This document shows positions 23,138 to 34,886 of a DNA stretch of 64,000 nt, one piece after another. Position 1 is the stretch's first letter. Each line of letters opens with the position of its first letter. Under the pieces are notes generated by a model. That model did not search any database, was not told the DNA's origin, and saw only the letters and a program-made list of their open reading frames with translations. Source of the DNA: Isoetes taiwanensis (lineage: Eukaryota; Streptophyta; Lycopodiopsida; Isoetales; Isoetaceae); contig JAJEKV010000008.1 in assembly GCA_021234155.1 (NCBI GenBank), forward strand, positions 9,326,445 to 9,390,444. The letters are read 5' to 3'. The translations under genes were made by a program, and so were the position numbers.

Positions 23138-24693
23138 GGGAAGCTTTGTTGTAGGTTCCTTGTTATTAGGTCCAATACTTAAAGTTGTTATGAGTGACTT
23201 TGCAGCACTAAGTTTGGAAATCTCTTGTAAGTAAAAAAACCTTCTTTTTTTAACAATAATGTCGGAAACAAGTAGCAATCCTAATGAAAATTATCGAGTT
23301 AAAGTTTACAATTCCATTTTTCCAATGGTCGGAATAAGATGTATTAAGATAGATACTATTATAAAATAAAATAGAATAGAAAATATATGATTGCCTTCTA
23401 AGCATCAAGATGAAAAACAAGGCATGCACCATCGTGAACATTATGGACAATTAACGGATGGATGTGCGCATTTTTAGTCCAACTCTAGCCAGGAGTGCAT
23501 AGAATTTGATACATCATTAGTGATTCGGATTTATTTTACTAGATTGGACGTTCTGTGGAGATTGAATGGAGAACATACGTCAAACTGATATTTTGAATCG
23601 GGATACTCGATTCTTTCGATCTTAGCCCACAGAGCATATCTTAAAAACTCAAATAGCATTTGAACAGAATTTCAGAACTGTTAGTTGTGAGTTCTTGGCA
23701 TACACCCTGCAGTAGCAGTCTACGATTGCTGGATGCTACAAAACTGCCATGCTCATGATCACAAAATAAGAACAAGAAAAACAAAATATGTACAAAGAGT
23801 GAAAGGAACGTGGCCAAATGAGGCTCTTAAAATTTGAGATAAAATCTGAGTACATCTGAAGAGGCTCTGGTCTAATATAGTGTAGACTGCAAATCTGAGC
23901 CCTACATCTAGCTAAATCTAAGCCATACACTTAAGTTAACCTAAACATGCCAAGTGTCGTCTGACGCCTAGCATGTGCACAATGTTAACCACTACATGGT
24001 TAACAAGAACCGTCTACTTACCAATGCCCAATGTGGAAAACAAAGATATCATGACAAAACTATGCCACGTTTCTGCAGTCACTAGCAGGAACATCTACAT
24101 CAACTCAAAATGCTTTTTGCAATTTCCTGTTCTGTAGATGGCTTTTTATCTGCACCCTTTCTATCTCTTTTATATGATCATGGCCACTTCGTATTTTGTC
24201 GAAATTGACCATCTTTTTTTGCCCACCATGCAACGTCAATTGAATCTGGTGGATCTGGAAGAACTTTTTGAATTGGACATGATTTGCTTGAATCTGCCTT
24301 CGTCTTATTCAACGAGCATGGTCACCCTGCTAAAGTAGAAGTTAAGGATACTTTAGATTCTAACAGAATAAGTTTCAGTTACCAGCCTATTCTTGGGCTA
24401 CCAAAAAAGCCACCATATATAATATGGATATGCCATCTGCACTAATAGGGTAGACAAAAACCCTTAGTATACGTGCTAAGAACCCCTGAAAAAGTACCCA
24501 TTTCGATAGTGTACGGGCTTAAAATGGACTTAGCATGGTCCAAAACCTACCCCTTTTTTTATATATTCGTATGAAAAGCTCCCAAAAAACCCATATAATA
24601 TAGGTCTGATGGTTTGTATGGGATTTTAAGGTGAACCCCCCTTGCCCATTTGAAATATGCATTACAAAAGACATCAAATTAAGAAGAAGCATT
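23138..24693. other. 3' flank of the ankyrin gene and intergenic DNA
   Basis: The first few hundred bases probably include the 3' UTR of the ankyrin gene (a likely signal lies among AT-rich runs near 23360). Beyond that I see no gene, and the frames present are short and without motifs. Confidence 0.5.
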
Positions 24694-25275
24694 GGTACAT
24701 ACAAATTTTATTCTAACGAGTACAAGCTCAAAGATGAGCGTTAAAAGAATGCATCTTGCATACATCATTATTTTCCATCAATAAATTTTTCTTCTTTACA
24801 TATTCTAAACGAGGTGCACCTTGGACTACCACAGTCGTCGGATCCGTCAATCCTACGGCTCAGATCGTATGTTGGAGCCTCTTGGCACCTCTCGTTTTGT
24901 TTATGGTCATTTATGATTGGGGCGACTATGATTTTGAAATATGAAATACGTGTTCGCCTAAGGTTTTGATGGAATATCGAGTCTGGTACTTACGAATTTT
25001 ATTCTAACGAGTATAAGCTCAAAGTTGAGCATTGAAAGAATGCATCCTGCATACATCATTCTTTTCCATCAATAATTTTTTCTTCTTTACACATTCTAAA
25101 TGAGGTGCACCCTGGACTACCACAGTCGTCGGATCCGTCGATCTTACGGCTCAGATCGTATGTTGGAGCCTTTTGGCACCTCTCGTTTTGTTATGGTCAT
25201 TTATGATTGGGGGCGACTATGATTTTGAAATATGAAATACGTGTTCGCTAAGGTTTTGAAGGAATATCAAGTCTT
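24694..25275. repeat. Tandem duplication, 291-bp unit, two copies
   Basis: Units 24694-24984 and 24985-25275 are collinear and over 90 percent identical. Both contain 'ctaccacagtcgtcggatcc' and 'ctcagatcgtatgttggagc', and both end with 'ggaatatc' plus a short variable piece. The fairly GC-rich middle and high identity point to a recent duplication. No frame is conserved between units. Confidence 0.9.
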
Positions 25276-25282
25276 GTTATAA

Positions 25283-25392
25283 TTGTCGCGTGGCACGCGT
25301 GACCAGCCCCTCGCTTTTTCGAGGTGTAAATGTTGTTTTTTGTCGCGGTAGCACGCGTGATCAGCCCCTCGCTTTCGAGGTTTTTTCGCTAT
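25283..25392. repeat. Tandem pair of 57-bp hairpin-containing units
   Basis: The block 'ttgtcgcg...gcacgcgtga' followed by 'cagcccctcgct' and 'cgagg' occurs at 25283 and 25340. Each unit contains a small hairpin, cctcg followed by a T-rich loop and cgagg. It lies directly before the larger stem-loop at 25507-25587. Confidence 0.75.
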
Positions 25393-25506
25393 TGGTTTTT
25401 CTGTTGGTGATGTGCAGGCCCAGGGGTGATGCGCGACTTCGGTATTCTCTGTGGAGCGTGGGTTTTTTGTGGGAACGTTTAGCAGCCTTGCGTTGTCCAA
25501 GCCCCT

Positions 25507-25587
25507 TGCCGAGATTTTATCGCTAGGATTTTTCCTCGAAAACCCGAAAGGGCGGGGTTTTTTAATCCCGGCGATAAGCTCTCGGCA
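25507..25587 (+). repeat. Stem-loop related to the LINE 3'-end hairpin
   Basis: Arms 25507-25523 (tgccgagattttatcgc) and 25571-25587 (gcgataagctctcggca) pair at 15 of 17 positions. They enclose 'cctcgaaaacccgaaaggg' and 'cggggttttttaatccc'. The enclosed core is nearly the same as the core at the 3' ends of the LINE copies at 27.0, 33.7, 46.5 and 57.2 kb, but the arm sequence differs while still pairing. No pentamer tail follows this copy. Confidence 0.8.
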
Positions 25588-26679
25588 GGTACACTAGCCA
25601 ACATCTGTAGCACACAATTTTATTTGGGGTCCAGGTGTTATAATTGGATATTCCCTATGTTTTTCATTTTTTGGGTGGCCTGCGATATGCAGCTATCCAC
25701 CCTATACCATTGTAGAAAAAACTGCTGAGATGAATGAAAAGCCTGGCTTTTCATTCAAGTACTGCAATCCAAGTAACTAGTCCAGCAAGCATGACCAATG
25801 CAACTTAATTCCAACAAAGAAGACCACATATATAATAACCAAGCAATCATAGCATCAACATTGCAACCAATATTCCTCTGGGTCTGAGCAAGGTCAACTC
25901 GGCTGATCAGGCCAGTGACATAGAGGCGGGGTAACCACGTGTGTACACATCCATCCACGATGCGTCCAGCATTGGAGGACCACTTAACTGTGCATGACAT
26001 TGTACCATACGGTACCAACGCCCGATGTTCAAATAATACCATTTACATAGCACTGTGCAATAACCGCGAGTCTAGACCATTGCACCTAGACTCCGGCCCC
26101 AGAGGTCTATATCAAAGAATTATACTACCCATAGATCACAATACTATGAATTCCACCCAATATCAACTAGGCACATTTCCATATCAAATTTACCTTAGAA
26201 ATTCCATAATTTACACCTCATGCAACAAAGGAAATCCAGTTATACGCTCGTATAAACATTATTATATCTACCATGCAACATGCAATGCCCGGTGCTTAAG
26301 CAAAATACAACCTTCACTATCTTATTACTTTTAACTAGATCAACTTCCTTCAAATTACTACTTATAACCTTAATGACGGTGCCTTCCATAACCCTGCTAA
26401 CTAGTTTATTAATTTCTGCACCCATTCCCAGCTAGTAATACCCCTAGCATATATTTTCTCTTTGCTAATTTAGTTATTTCCAAAGGGTTTAGATATACAA
26501 CTAGCTACTTTGTTAAACTACACATCCCATAATCATAAATACTTATCCAGTAGCATACCCCTCCTTAACTTAGCCTTTAATCCTAAATAAATCGCTAGCC
26601 CAATTCCTTTTTCCAAACTAACCCTTAATATTTTATTATAAACCTATAACCTTAGCTTATTTGCTTGCTTCATTGTCCA
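25588..26679. other. Intergenic stretch, no gene recognised
   Basis: Overlapping frames at 25755-26042 (minus) and 25939-26334 (plus) have no recognisable motif. The second half is AT-rich. Nothing further can be supported. Confidence 0.5.
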
Positions 26680-27166
26680 GGAACAAGCTTGTAGCTATTG
26701 CATCAATTCGAAGGGGTCCCACAGGCTACGGATTGAGACAGGTAGATGGGAGCGGCCGCAATTGCCGCGAGAAGCGAGACTATGTGCCTGTTGCCAGTTA
26801 CAGGTTATTGAAGATGAAAGCCATACTCTTCTGAGTTGCCCTGCTTTTGAGATAGTCCGAAATCATTTTTTGACCTTAGCATTCCATTCCACGCTTCCAC
26901 AACTTCTCAGAGCACCATCTGTGCATGACTTGGCATTATACATACTTGAGGTTCTAGATAAACGTCTGCAATTACTGAGCCCTCAGTAGTCATTATTCTG
27001 CTTGTCTAGTATCATCATTACTGCAAAGGTTTTTCCCTTGAAAACCTTTCGAGGCAGGGGTTTTTTAATCCTAGTAGTAATGATTGTACTAGCCCATTGT
27101 ATGGGTCCCATGACCTATTGGTCTCCGTGGACGTTAAAAAAACTATTCTATTCTATTCTATTCTAC
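26680..27166 (+). mobile_element. LINE 3' end: C-terminal zinc motif, stem-loop and (TTCTA)n tail
   Basis: The first part encodes the C-terminus of a LINE ORF2, seen in two frames. The motif CACCQLQVIEDESHTLLSCP (about 26783-26842) has the CX2C...H...C spacing shared with the LINE at 57.3 kb (CQCCQMGVIEDESHTLQSCP). Noncoding 3' sequence follows, with a long imperfect stem (arms 27006-27024 and 27074-27092, 16 of 19 paired) around 'cccttgaaaacctttcgagg'. Then come 'ggtctccgtggacg' and a tail of four ttcta repeats (27143-27166). The copy is severely 5'-truncated, as is usual for LINEs, and its coding part has at least one frameshift. Confidence 0.88.
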
Positions 27167-28299
27167 TAACTAAATATTAACATTTTTCTTTATTTCTTAA
27201 CCCTAGCGTGCATTATAGAGGGCGCGACCTCGGCCTGCAGCTGCCGGATCTGGCCTCCAGGCCATCAGATCAACGCTAAAACATTGTGGCTTCTCCCGAT
27301 TTTGCTGGCAAGGAGGATTCCAAGCCATTTCGGCCAGTTTGTGGCCCTAATCTGGCGGTTTTGGGTCAGTTCTTGGCCACCAAAACCCAGTTCTTGCTGC
27401 CAGATCCTGCCTCGAATCCCTCAATTCCTGCTTGCTTATGCCAATTCGACCTCACTATAGTACAAATCGGCCAGTTTCAGAGCAATTTCCATGCTTTCCA
27501 AGCATCCAAATCGGCAAGATTATGTCATTCTGCCAGCAACATGCAAAGGAAAATACTGCCGTCTTGGCTAGTATACCTCTTGATTCTGCCTTCTTTGCAT
27601 ATTTTGGCCCTTTAGATGCCCAAATCGATCCATTTCAGGTGGCTTTTCATGATTTCTCATCACTATACTTCATCAAGATCATGTCGTTCAAATGGCAACA
27701 TGCAATAAGAGATATTGCTGCTTTGCTGGTTTTTGCTTAACAATTTAATCTTAATCTATTCTTTAAGGATTCTAGCTAATCTAAGCTATCTCAGCTTCTT
27801 CTATCTCAGATTGAAATTATTAACATGATAGAGAATATTAAATCGGTTAATATGCTCGCTATCCATTAACCATGCATGCCTATTCATGACCATGTTCATA
27901 TGATTTAACTCCAAGTTTATTATTAAATCAACACAGCTATACAAACACTAGAAAACCCCAGGTGTAAGGCTTGATGGAAATCCCGCTTGCTTCTTCTGCA
28001 CTCCCAGCAACGCTCCCAGATCTCTGCACGCAACTCGCTCCTTCAGCAATCCATCTGCAATCTATCTCCTTCCGAATGCTTCATCATCACATAAAAGACT
28101 TCTTTCCCATAGAAAACTCCTTTCCAAGAAATCAAGAATAATATTGTTGCGCTTATATACAATGCCCTTGCATGCTTGCATGCACACACTGCATGCATGG
28201 ACACATTGCATGCATGTATTCCTAGCACATAATCATTAATTTTACCATTGAAACTGCACTCTTATATAATGGCAACGTTACTTACATCTTAATGTTGGT
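27167..28299. other. Intergenic stretch with a TGCATGCA cluster
   Basis: No gene is recognised. The frames at 27286-27740 hold no known domain. At about 28164-28216 the motif tgcatgca recurs ('cttgcatgcacacactgcat' and 'attgcatgcatg'). This is a short palindrome cluster that resembles plant RY elements but has no gene nearby to serve. Confidence 0.5.
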
Positions 28300-31200
28300 G
28301 CTAGGTTCCTAGATCCATTACACAAACTAGAATTGCTAGACCTGGGGGAGAATATGATGAAGTGGAAGGAACATGGGTCAATGATTCTAATAGGGGACCT
28401 AAACGCCAGGACAGGTCAGGAACAAGCACAAAACACGAGCATGGACGAAGTGAACGGACGGTGGACACATACTGCAAAATCACAGGATTGGAAAAGAAGC
28501 ACAGAAGACAAGGCAGAGGTCAACGCCAAAGGTGAACTACTGCTTGAAGTGTGCACGGCAACATGGGTCATCATAGCTAATGGGGTACATAAATGGGAAG
28601 GATCAGGGAAATTCATGAGCCAGAATGCACAGGGGAGAAGCATAGTAGATTATGTGATAATGAATGACCAAGCAGTGGAGAACACCTCAAGCTTCGTGCT
28701 GCTAGATTGGCCGACGGGAAAAAGGGAAAGTTATAGACCCATGCAGTTAACATTCAGACGGGGCGAACAAGCTCAAGTTGATAACACAGAAGAAAAAGAG
28801 AAGGCAAAAGTGAAAATACATTTTCAGGGAAAATATGCAGATACATTCATACGATCTATCAGAGCGGAAATGGGAAAATGGGAATGGGGAGAACATAGAG
28901 CAGACGAGAATGGAAATGTGCTTAATGACATGATGGTGAGGGTAGCAACAGAGGTCTTTGGAAAGCGGAAGAGACCCAGGAGGGGCAATGCTTTTAAGGC
29001 CTCTGTCTGGTATGATGAGGAATGTAGGAAACAAAAAAGAAAAGTCAGAGCGCATATAGGTAGAGAAACATATCAAACAGAAAGAGCGACATACCTAAGG
29101 ATGCTGAAGTCAAAGCGAAATAAAAATTTGGTACAGCATCAATGGGGGCTGGCTAAAATGCTACAAACCAGGAATTTTTGGAAGGGATTTAGAGGAAAGG
29201 GAGAGGGAAATAGGAAAACCGAGAATATGCAGAACAGCATCAGAGCAACCGGATGGGAGAAATACCTTGAGAAACTATATAAGACGGGGGCACCCCCAGT
29301 GCCAATACCCGCATTACAAGAGATGGATAAACCGTGCTTCAGGATGCAAGAGGTAATGGCAGCACTAAACAGGATGGCCAATAACAAAGCCCCAAACCTC
29401 TATGGACTGACCGTGGAATTACTAAAATGTGCGGATACAGCAATTGGGAAACAGGTCACCGACATATTTAATGGCATAATCTGTATGGGGCTACCAAATA
29501 AATGGGCATACAACAGGGTAATACCTCTACACAAAGGAGGGAGCAGAGAGGAACCTGGGAACTATAGGACAATAATGGTGAGCTCCATCTTCGCAAAATG
29601 GTTTGGGAAAGTGCTGGACAGTAAACTAAACCAGTGGGCAGAAACAGGAAACCCGAGGGCACAAGGACAGCAGGCTTCAGGCCAGAACACTCAACCCCAG
29701 ACCATCTAGTAACCCTTCGGATACTAATAGAACAGAACAGAGCCCAGGGACGGAAAGTAGTATGCTATTTTGTAGACTTTAGAAAAGCATTCGACACAGT
29801 CCCGAGGGAAAAGCTCCTACAGAGACTAATAGATATGCAGGTACCAGGGGAAATGGTGGGGGCAATTGCAAGACTATACCACAAGGTATATGCAAAAATG
29901 GAACAGGAAGGGCAGGCAATAAACTGCGATACAAGAGTTAAACAGGGGTGTTCCCTATCCCCGATGTTGTTCGGAATATATATAGATGCATTACAGGGTT
30001 TCATAGCGGAACAACAAGGGGACAAGGACGCTTCGACATTAGGAGACACCAAGGTATCTATAATGTTATATGCTGATGACCTAAGCATGATGGCCACAAA
30101 GAATAAAGGGATGCACAGATTACTAAAGCTTCTATCTGCGACAGAATGGGACAAGAACAGGCACAGACCTTTCAGGTACATGGGGACAAAATTAGAGGAA
30201 TCAAAAGAATACAGATATCTGGAATACGACGCACACAGCACGGGAAAATGGGCTAAAGGTGCGGATGCAAGGTTCCAATCAGCCATTGGGAGCTATTTCA
30301 TTATGAAAAAAATCTGTAATAAAAGTAGAATAATCGACTGGGAGATCAAGTGTTATTTGTTCAGTGCAGTGGTTGCAACGACACAATTATATGGGGCTGA
30401 AGCATGGGGACCAGGGCTAACAGAAAAGGAATGGGATAAATAGGAAGGGATCCTCAGACAGTGGCATAAACAGGAATTTAAGGTGCGGGCAAACACACCG
30501 CTAACAGTCATGATATATGAGACAGGCCAGAAACCAATGGAGATGAGAGCATGGGAAAGGACTATCAGATATCTAATCAAAGACAATGCAGGGAGTCACC
30601 CAGGAAAGCTGTCAAGTATTGCAATCAACGAGTCAGCTAAATCGCACATCGTCAGAAGCAGCAGATGGTTTAAAGAGGTAGCGATGTGGACCAGAGAAAT
30701 GGGAATGAACTTGAGTGATCTAGTGAACGAGGCAAAATGGAATGAAGACTGGACAGATAAGGCTACATGAGCATGGCTGCGAAAACACACCGGACCCAAG
30801 ACAATCTGGCTAATGACAGCCTTCAATCCAGAACAACAGATAGGGCAACAGATGTACAGAGACAATCTGCTAGGGAAGGCCAGGAGAGATGTCTTGGCGA
30901 GATTTAGGATGGGGAGCCACGATCTAAGAATTGAAAAGGGCAGATGGAGGAAAATAGAAAAGGATGATCGAATATGTAGAATCTGTGACACTGGAAAAGT
31001 AGAGGATGAGAATCATCTGCTCAATGAGTGCCCGATGTACGGTGACATCAGAAAGAAATACAGAAACATAAGATGGGCCAGTGCACACCCTGATGATGAG
31101 AGTAGAAATAATGAGAGACCTAGCAGATGCAATCCAATGACAACCAGGCATCGAGAGACACACAAAGAAAGAGGGCTTATAATATGAACCGCCCAAGAGG

Positions 31201-31454
31201 CGAGGCATAGATGCCCACAAATTGCTCAGTTAAAAGCTGATTGATAACGACGCATCACTGCACGGCCATGATGCCGATTTAAAAGCGGGGTGCCAGTACC
31301 AATAGAAACTAAGGAAGCCTTCAGAAAAAGCTACATTAAACCAGCGTGATGTGCTAGTAGCGCCCGTTAGGGAGCACGCCCATGCTACATAAGTTCAAGG
31401 GCCTTAGGGCACAAGGGACAATAATTCTATTCTATTCAATTCTATTCTATTCTA
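28300..31454 (+). mobile_element. Long 5'-truncated LINE with endonuclease end, reverse transcriptase and (TTCTA)n tail
   Basis: ORF2 starts inside the AP-endonuclease domain (MILIGDLNARTG, about 28382-28417, then IVDYVIMN). Reverse transcriptase follows: NYRTIMVSSIFAKWF (about 29550), CYFVDFRKAFDTVPREKLL, QGCSLSPMLFGIYIDALQ and catalytic LYADDLSMMA (about 30066-30095). A C-terminal zinc motif CRICDTGKVEDENHLLNECP sits near 30980-31035. Breaks in ORF2: a frameshift near 29660, a TAG at 30441-30443, and a TGA near 30770. The end carries the repeat (ttcta)n at 31423-31454 with one ttcaa variant. The endonuclease-RT-CCHC order marks a LINE. The 3' noncoding end differs from the stem-loop family at 27.0 kb although the tail unit is the same. 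No ORF1 is present. Confidence 0.93.
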
Positions 31455-32689
31455 ATATGAATCCACTTGCGGCAAGTTAGTTTTCTTCTATTACAAGGCA
31501 TTATACCAGTGAGACATGTTGATTATATTACTCATCAAGTTTTTTTTTTAACACAAATGTTGTTTGCTACTATATAAAATTGCACGTGTAGTACACATCA
31601 GTAATATGTATCAAAGGACAATGTTTAGGTCACAACCTATTAAAAGAGTCATTGCACCTATAAATCCTTGTATGGCTATAATGGGGGATAGACAATGGAA
31701 AGTTTCAAAATAAGTATGTGGCTACATTATTGTCATGCCCCAGCTAGACCGCCATAAAGTAAATATGATTGTGAAAACTTTAGTGAACATTTCTTACAAA
31801 AGGCATGCTTAGATAGCATGTACCAGTGCTCTAAGATTATCGGCACAACTGCCCAAATGCATTTGAACTCCTGCTCACATTAGGGGCATTTTGGTAGTTT
31901 TCCCAATTCTAAAAAGCATTAAATTTTGATCATATGTTACATTATAGATCGTGGTAGTTTGCTACACATGTGTGGCACAAATGGACATGATTCTAATACT
32001 CCATAAATAGTGTTTGGAACTATCACATACAATTTTATTTGTGCTAAGCACAAATTGTAAAGCTTGAAAGCTAGATCTGGTACCGATACATTACACATCA
32101 TGGTAGCGACATATCACATATCAGGATAGCAACAATGAGTTGGGTCAGCTCTTTCCTTATAGCATTATCTCTCTCTAGGTGCTCCTAATACCGGTCTCAT
32201 GTTTTTTATCACAACTGGAGATCCCGAACTCCGTTTCAGCTGAAATTTGGTGCGTTGCAAAGCTCTCTCAGATAGCTTTCTAAAGGTATGCAATTTGCAT
32301 ATGCTAGAATAGGGTTTGTATAGCAAAACAGCAGTTTTCCGGCCTCCATCTCCAAAGGCGCTCAAACCCTAAGGCGGTGGTGCTAGTCACACGTTTTCAC
32401 TCATAACAGGAGATCCAGAAGTCCGTTTCAGCTGAAATTTATTGCGTTGGAAAGCTCTCTTAGCAACCTTTCCAATGGTGTATGATATGACCCAGCTTGG
32501 CTAAGTTATGTCTGTGATAACAGCAATTTTCCGGCCGGTTTGCTCTTTTGGATTCTGGATTAGGGCTTCACATATTCCCTTGACTTGCCCTAATTTGTTG
32601 GTCCGTTTGATTCAAGATCTGTCTAGGTACCCATGGACACCCTCGGGACATCCCCAACCCAACTTCGAGAACCGGACCCGGACCCGGAC
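31455..32689. other. Intergenic stretch with a diverged 190-bp direct repeat
   Basis: No gene is recognised. The block 'ggagatcccgaactccgttt' followed by 'cagctgaaattt' at about 32217 recurs as 'ggagatccagaagtccgttt' at about 32408, an offset near 191 bp, with similar flanks ('ttgcgttggaaagctctct'). Comparable motifs occur in plant retroelement long repeats, so this may be an old retroelement remnant, but it has no coding part to classify it. Confidence 0.6.
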
Positions 32690-33784
32690 TTCGAACCACG
32701 GTGCCGACATGCCCACTTGGGAGGAGCATACAGCGCCCATCACAAGAAGACCCTAGACCTAGCAGTCAGGCCAAGGGAGAAGCCTCTTCCATGAAGAAGG
32801 AGGCTCGTGCAAAGGCTCCCAGTGGTGTCCCTTGCTACTTGGAGCGACTTAGAACAGGTGCAGAAGGCCTTCTTAGCACGGGCACTCGGAGTGAAATCCA
32901 TGGTCCCATATCAAATTTTGTTGCAGAGACAGGTTCACGCCACCAAAGAAGCGGCCCTTGATAGACACATCGCCTATTTCCGAGGAAGGTGGTAAATATG
33001 GATGATGATCGCCTCACCGCGACTTGGCTTATGCAAAGGGGCAATGGGACCACAACGACTCAAGAATTGTTGGAAGGATAAAAGAGTGCGAAGGGCTAAC
33101 TAGATGGAATGTCCATGAGCACATGTGCATCCGTGTAGAAACAGGCGGTCGTGGCGGCTGAGATGTTACCTTGATGCTTGTTTCTCCAAAGAAGCTTTGG
33201 GATTCCGTGGACTCGAGCAAGTCAAAACAAAGACATTACAAGTAGCACATAAATCCCACATTAGAACGAGGCCCACATCGCTACCTACGCTCACATCTCG
33301 CCCATGAAAAGCGCAGGGCATATCGCCTCCATTCGCGACAGTGCCCACCATCTCCGGATTGAGACAGTCGATGGATTGGGGAGCCACGTCGGATAGGGTT
33401 TGTCGGTCTTTGCCGGATGGGAGCCGTTGAGGATGAGTGTCACACTTTCCGTGAGCCGCCCAAAGATATGATCGATTCGGACACGCTATGCTCGGATTGA
33501 TTAGACACGATGAGCCGCTACACATGATACTCGGGCACGACTTTCGCGCTCACTTGGATCATACATTCGTGAAGTATCGGACTTGAGGGCTCGGATATGC
33601 CCCCCGGCAACCATTTAATTGATGTCGGCCAGCCTTATTGTCGCCCGCGGTTTTTCCCTCGAAAACACTTCGAGGGGGGGTTTTTTAATCCGGGCAGTAA
33701 TGTGACTGCTGCGCTTTTTGTATTGGGTCCCATAGGCCGATTGGTCTCCGTGGACGATAAAAACAATTCTATTCTATTCTATTA
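32690..33784 (+). mobile_element. LINE 3' fragment of the stem-loop family, (TTCTA)n tail
   Basis: From about 32800 the sequence matches the 3' half of the LINE at 57.07-58.0 kb (minus). Shared features are TWSDLEQVQKAF, then ALGVKSMVPYQILLQ and the piece around 'tggaatgt', 'cccacattagaacgaggccc' and 'cccatgaaaa'. The coding part is heavily broken by many small indels and covers only the C-terminal region of ORF2. The 3' end holds 'ccctcgaaaacacttcgagg' inside an imperfect stem (about 33640-33710), then 'ggtctccgtggacg' and (attct)n at 33765-33784. The left border is uncertain. Confidence 0.85.
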
Positions 33785-33967
33785 TCCCAATTCACTGGCC
33801 CGTTTATCTATTGGCTAGTTTTTGTTTTACAATCTTCATAAAAAAAAGGAGTTTTCGAGAACATTTGCCGACATTTCTTCCAATGTTTCTAATATTTTTC
33901 GGCATTTTTGTAGATTTTTTTGTGCTTCTTTGCGTAATCTGTTTTTTACCGGTGGTTTGCCATTTTT

Positions 33968-33996
33968 TTTTTTTTTTTTTTTTTTGGGGGGGGTGT
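33968..33996. repeat. Poly(T) then poly(G) run
   Basis: A run of over 20 T is followed directly by about eight G. The length is prone to slippage and sequencing error. It is not evidence of a gene. Confidence 0.8.
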
Positions 33997-34084
33997 AAAA
34001 CAAAGCTGTGTAGGTTGCTTGTAAATATCACAAGAGCGACAGTCCAGAAACTAGAATGCTATTATTACAAATAGCTCTTTTACA

Positions 34085-34225
34085 TAATATCAATAAACCC
34101 CTGTTCCAAAGGACAATATTGACAAGGTTTTCCAATACATTAAATATGTTCAGATTATATCAATAAATTCCTGTTCCAAAGGACAGAGCTGACAAGGTTT
34201 TCCAATACATTACATATGTTCAGAT
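34085..34225. repeat. 70-bp tandem duplication
   Basis: Two units with a 70-bp offset (34087 and 34157 both begin 'atatcaataaa') share 'ctgttccaaaggaca' and 'gacaaggttttccaatacat'. They are about 90 percent identical. Confidence 0.85.
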
Positions 34226-34379
34226 TTAATGGTTATATCTAGCAGAAGCAATTGCAAATATAGACTGAAAGAAAGCATGGAGTATATAAAAAGAGTCCAT
34301 GGGTTGCTAATTAAAGCAAATGTTCTGAAACCTAGAACATATTGCAACTACTTTGTCACAAAATGGAATCAGACCTCTG

Positions 34380-34740
34380 GGATCAGCACGGTCCACGTCA
34401 TGGATCCCGGAGGAGGGGATCCACCTCCCAAGGGCCGGGGATCCCGGAGGACGAGATTCCACGATGGATAACGTCCCCCGTTAATATCCCAGGCGCCATT
34501 AACAGCCCTAGCAGGGTTGCTCCTGGAGGTGCAGATCCACGTCACGGGTCCGGTGTGATCCCGGAGGCCAGGATCTCTCAATCGTGGACGACTGCGGTCC
34601 GACGGGGTTCGACGGCGAAGATGACCCGTGCTGACCTGGCGTGCGCCCGTACTTTCAAATGAGGTCTCTCGAATGGATCTCATTGGAAGTGGCCCGGCAT
34701 CGCGGAGGACGGGATCTTTACCTCCGGGATCCCCCGAATC
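34380..34740 (+). promoter_or_regulatory. GC-rich repeat-bearing upstream region of the MYB gene
   Basis: This block lies 150-500 bp before the MYB start and is much GC-richer than the DNA on either side. The 12-mer ggatcccggagg occurs at 34402 and 34439, in near-complete form at 34558, and in inverted form at 34721-34732. Two ACGT-core sites (ccacgtca) lie near 34393 and 34536. A telo-box-like aaaccctag lies at 34864-34872, just before the ATG. The position fits a core promoter, but function is inferred from place and composition only. Confidence 0.5.
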
Positions 34741-34886
34741 CAGGGTAAATGTAATGTGAGTCGTCCATGAAAATTCTTTATATTTCGGAAACCGACTTTG
34801 AAGGCAAAATCCGGTACGAAAAGCGTGGAAATCAAACACCTTCAGAACTGAAAGGAAGACGTTAAACCCTAGGCTCTTCGGGGGAT

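Noticed and set aside
22795-23278. Long Phe/Ala/Ser-rich minus-strand frames over the ankyrin gene's last exon
   Set aside because: They are the reverse reading of the Lys/Ala-rich repeats in the true coding exon.
27286-27740. Overlapping frames with repeated Pro/Gln/Phe words
   Set aside because: No family is recognised. The segment has internally similar words but no stable repeat unit.
28164-28216. RY-type (CATGCA) regulatory cluster
   Set aside because: No promoter or host gene follows. The next feature is a 5'-truncated LINE.
33968-33996. Long T-run followed by G-run as a possible retroelement tail
   Set aside because: No attached element and no target duplication. Homopolymer slippage or an assembly artefact is as likely.
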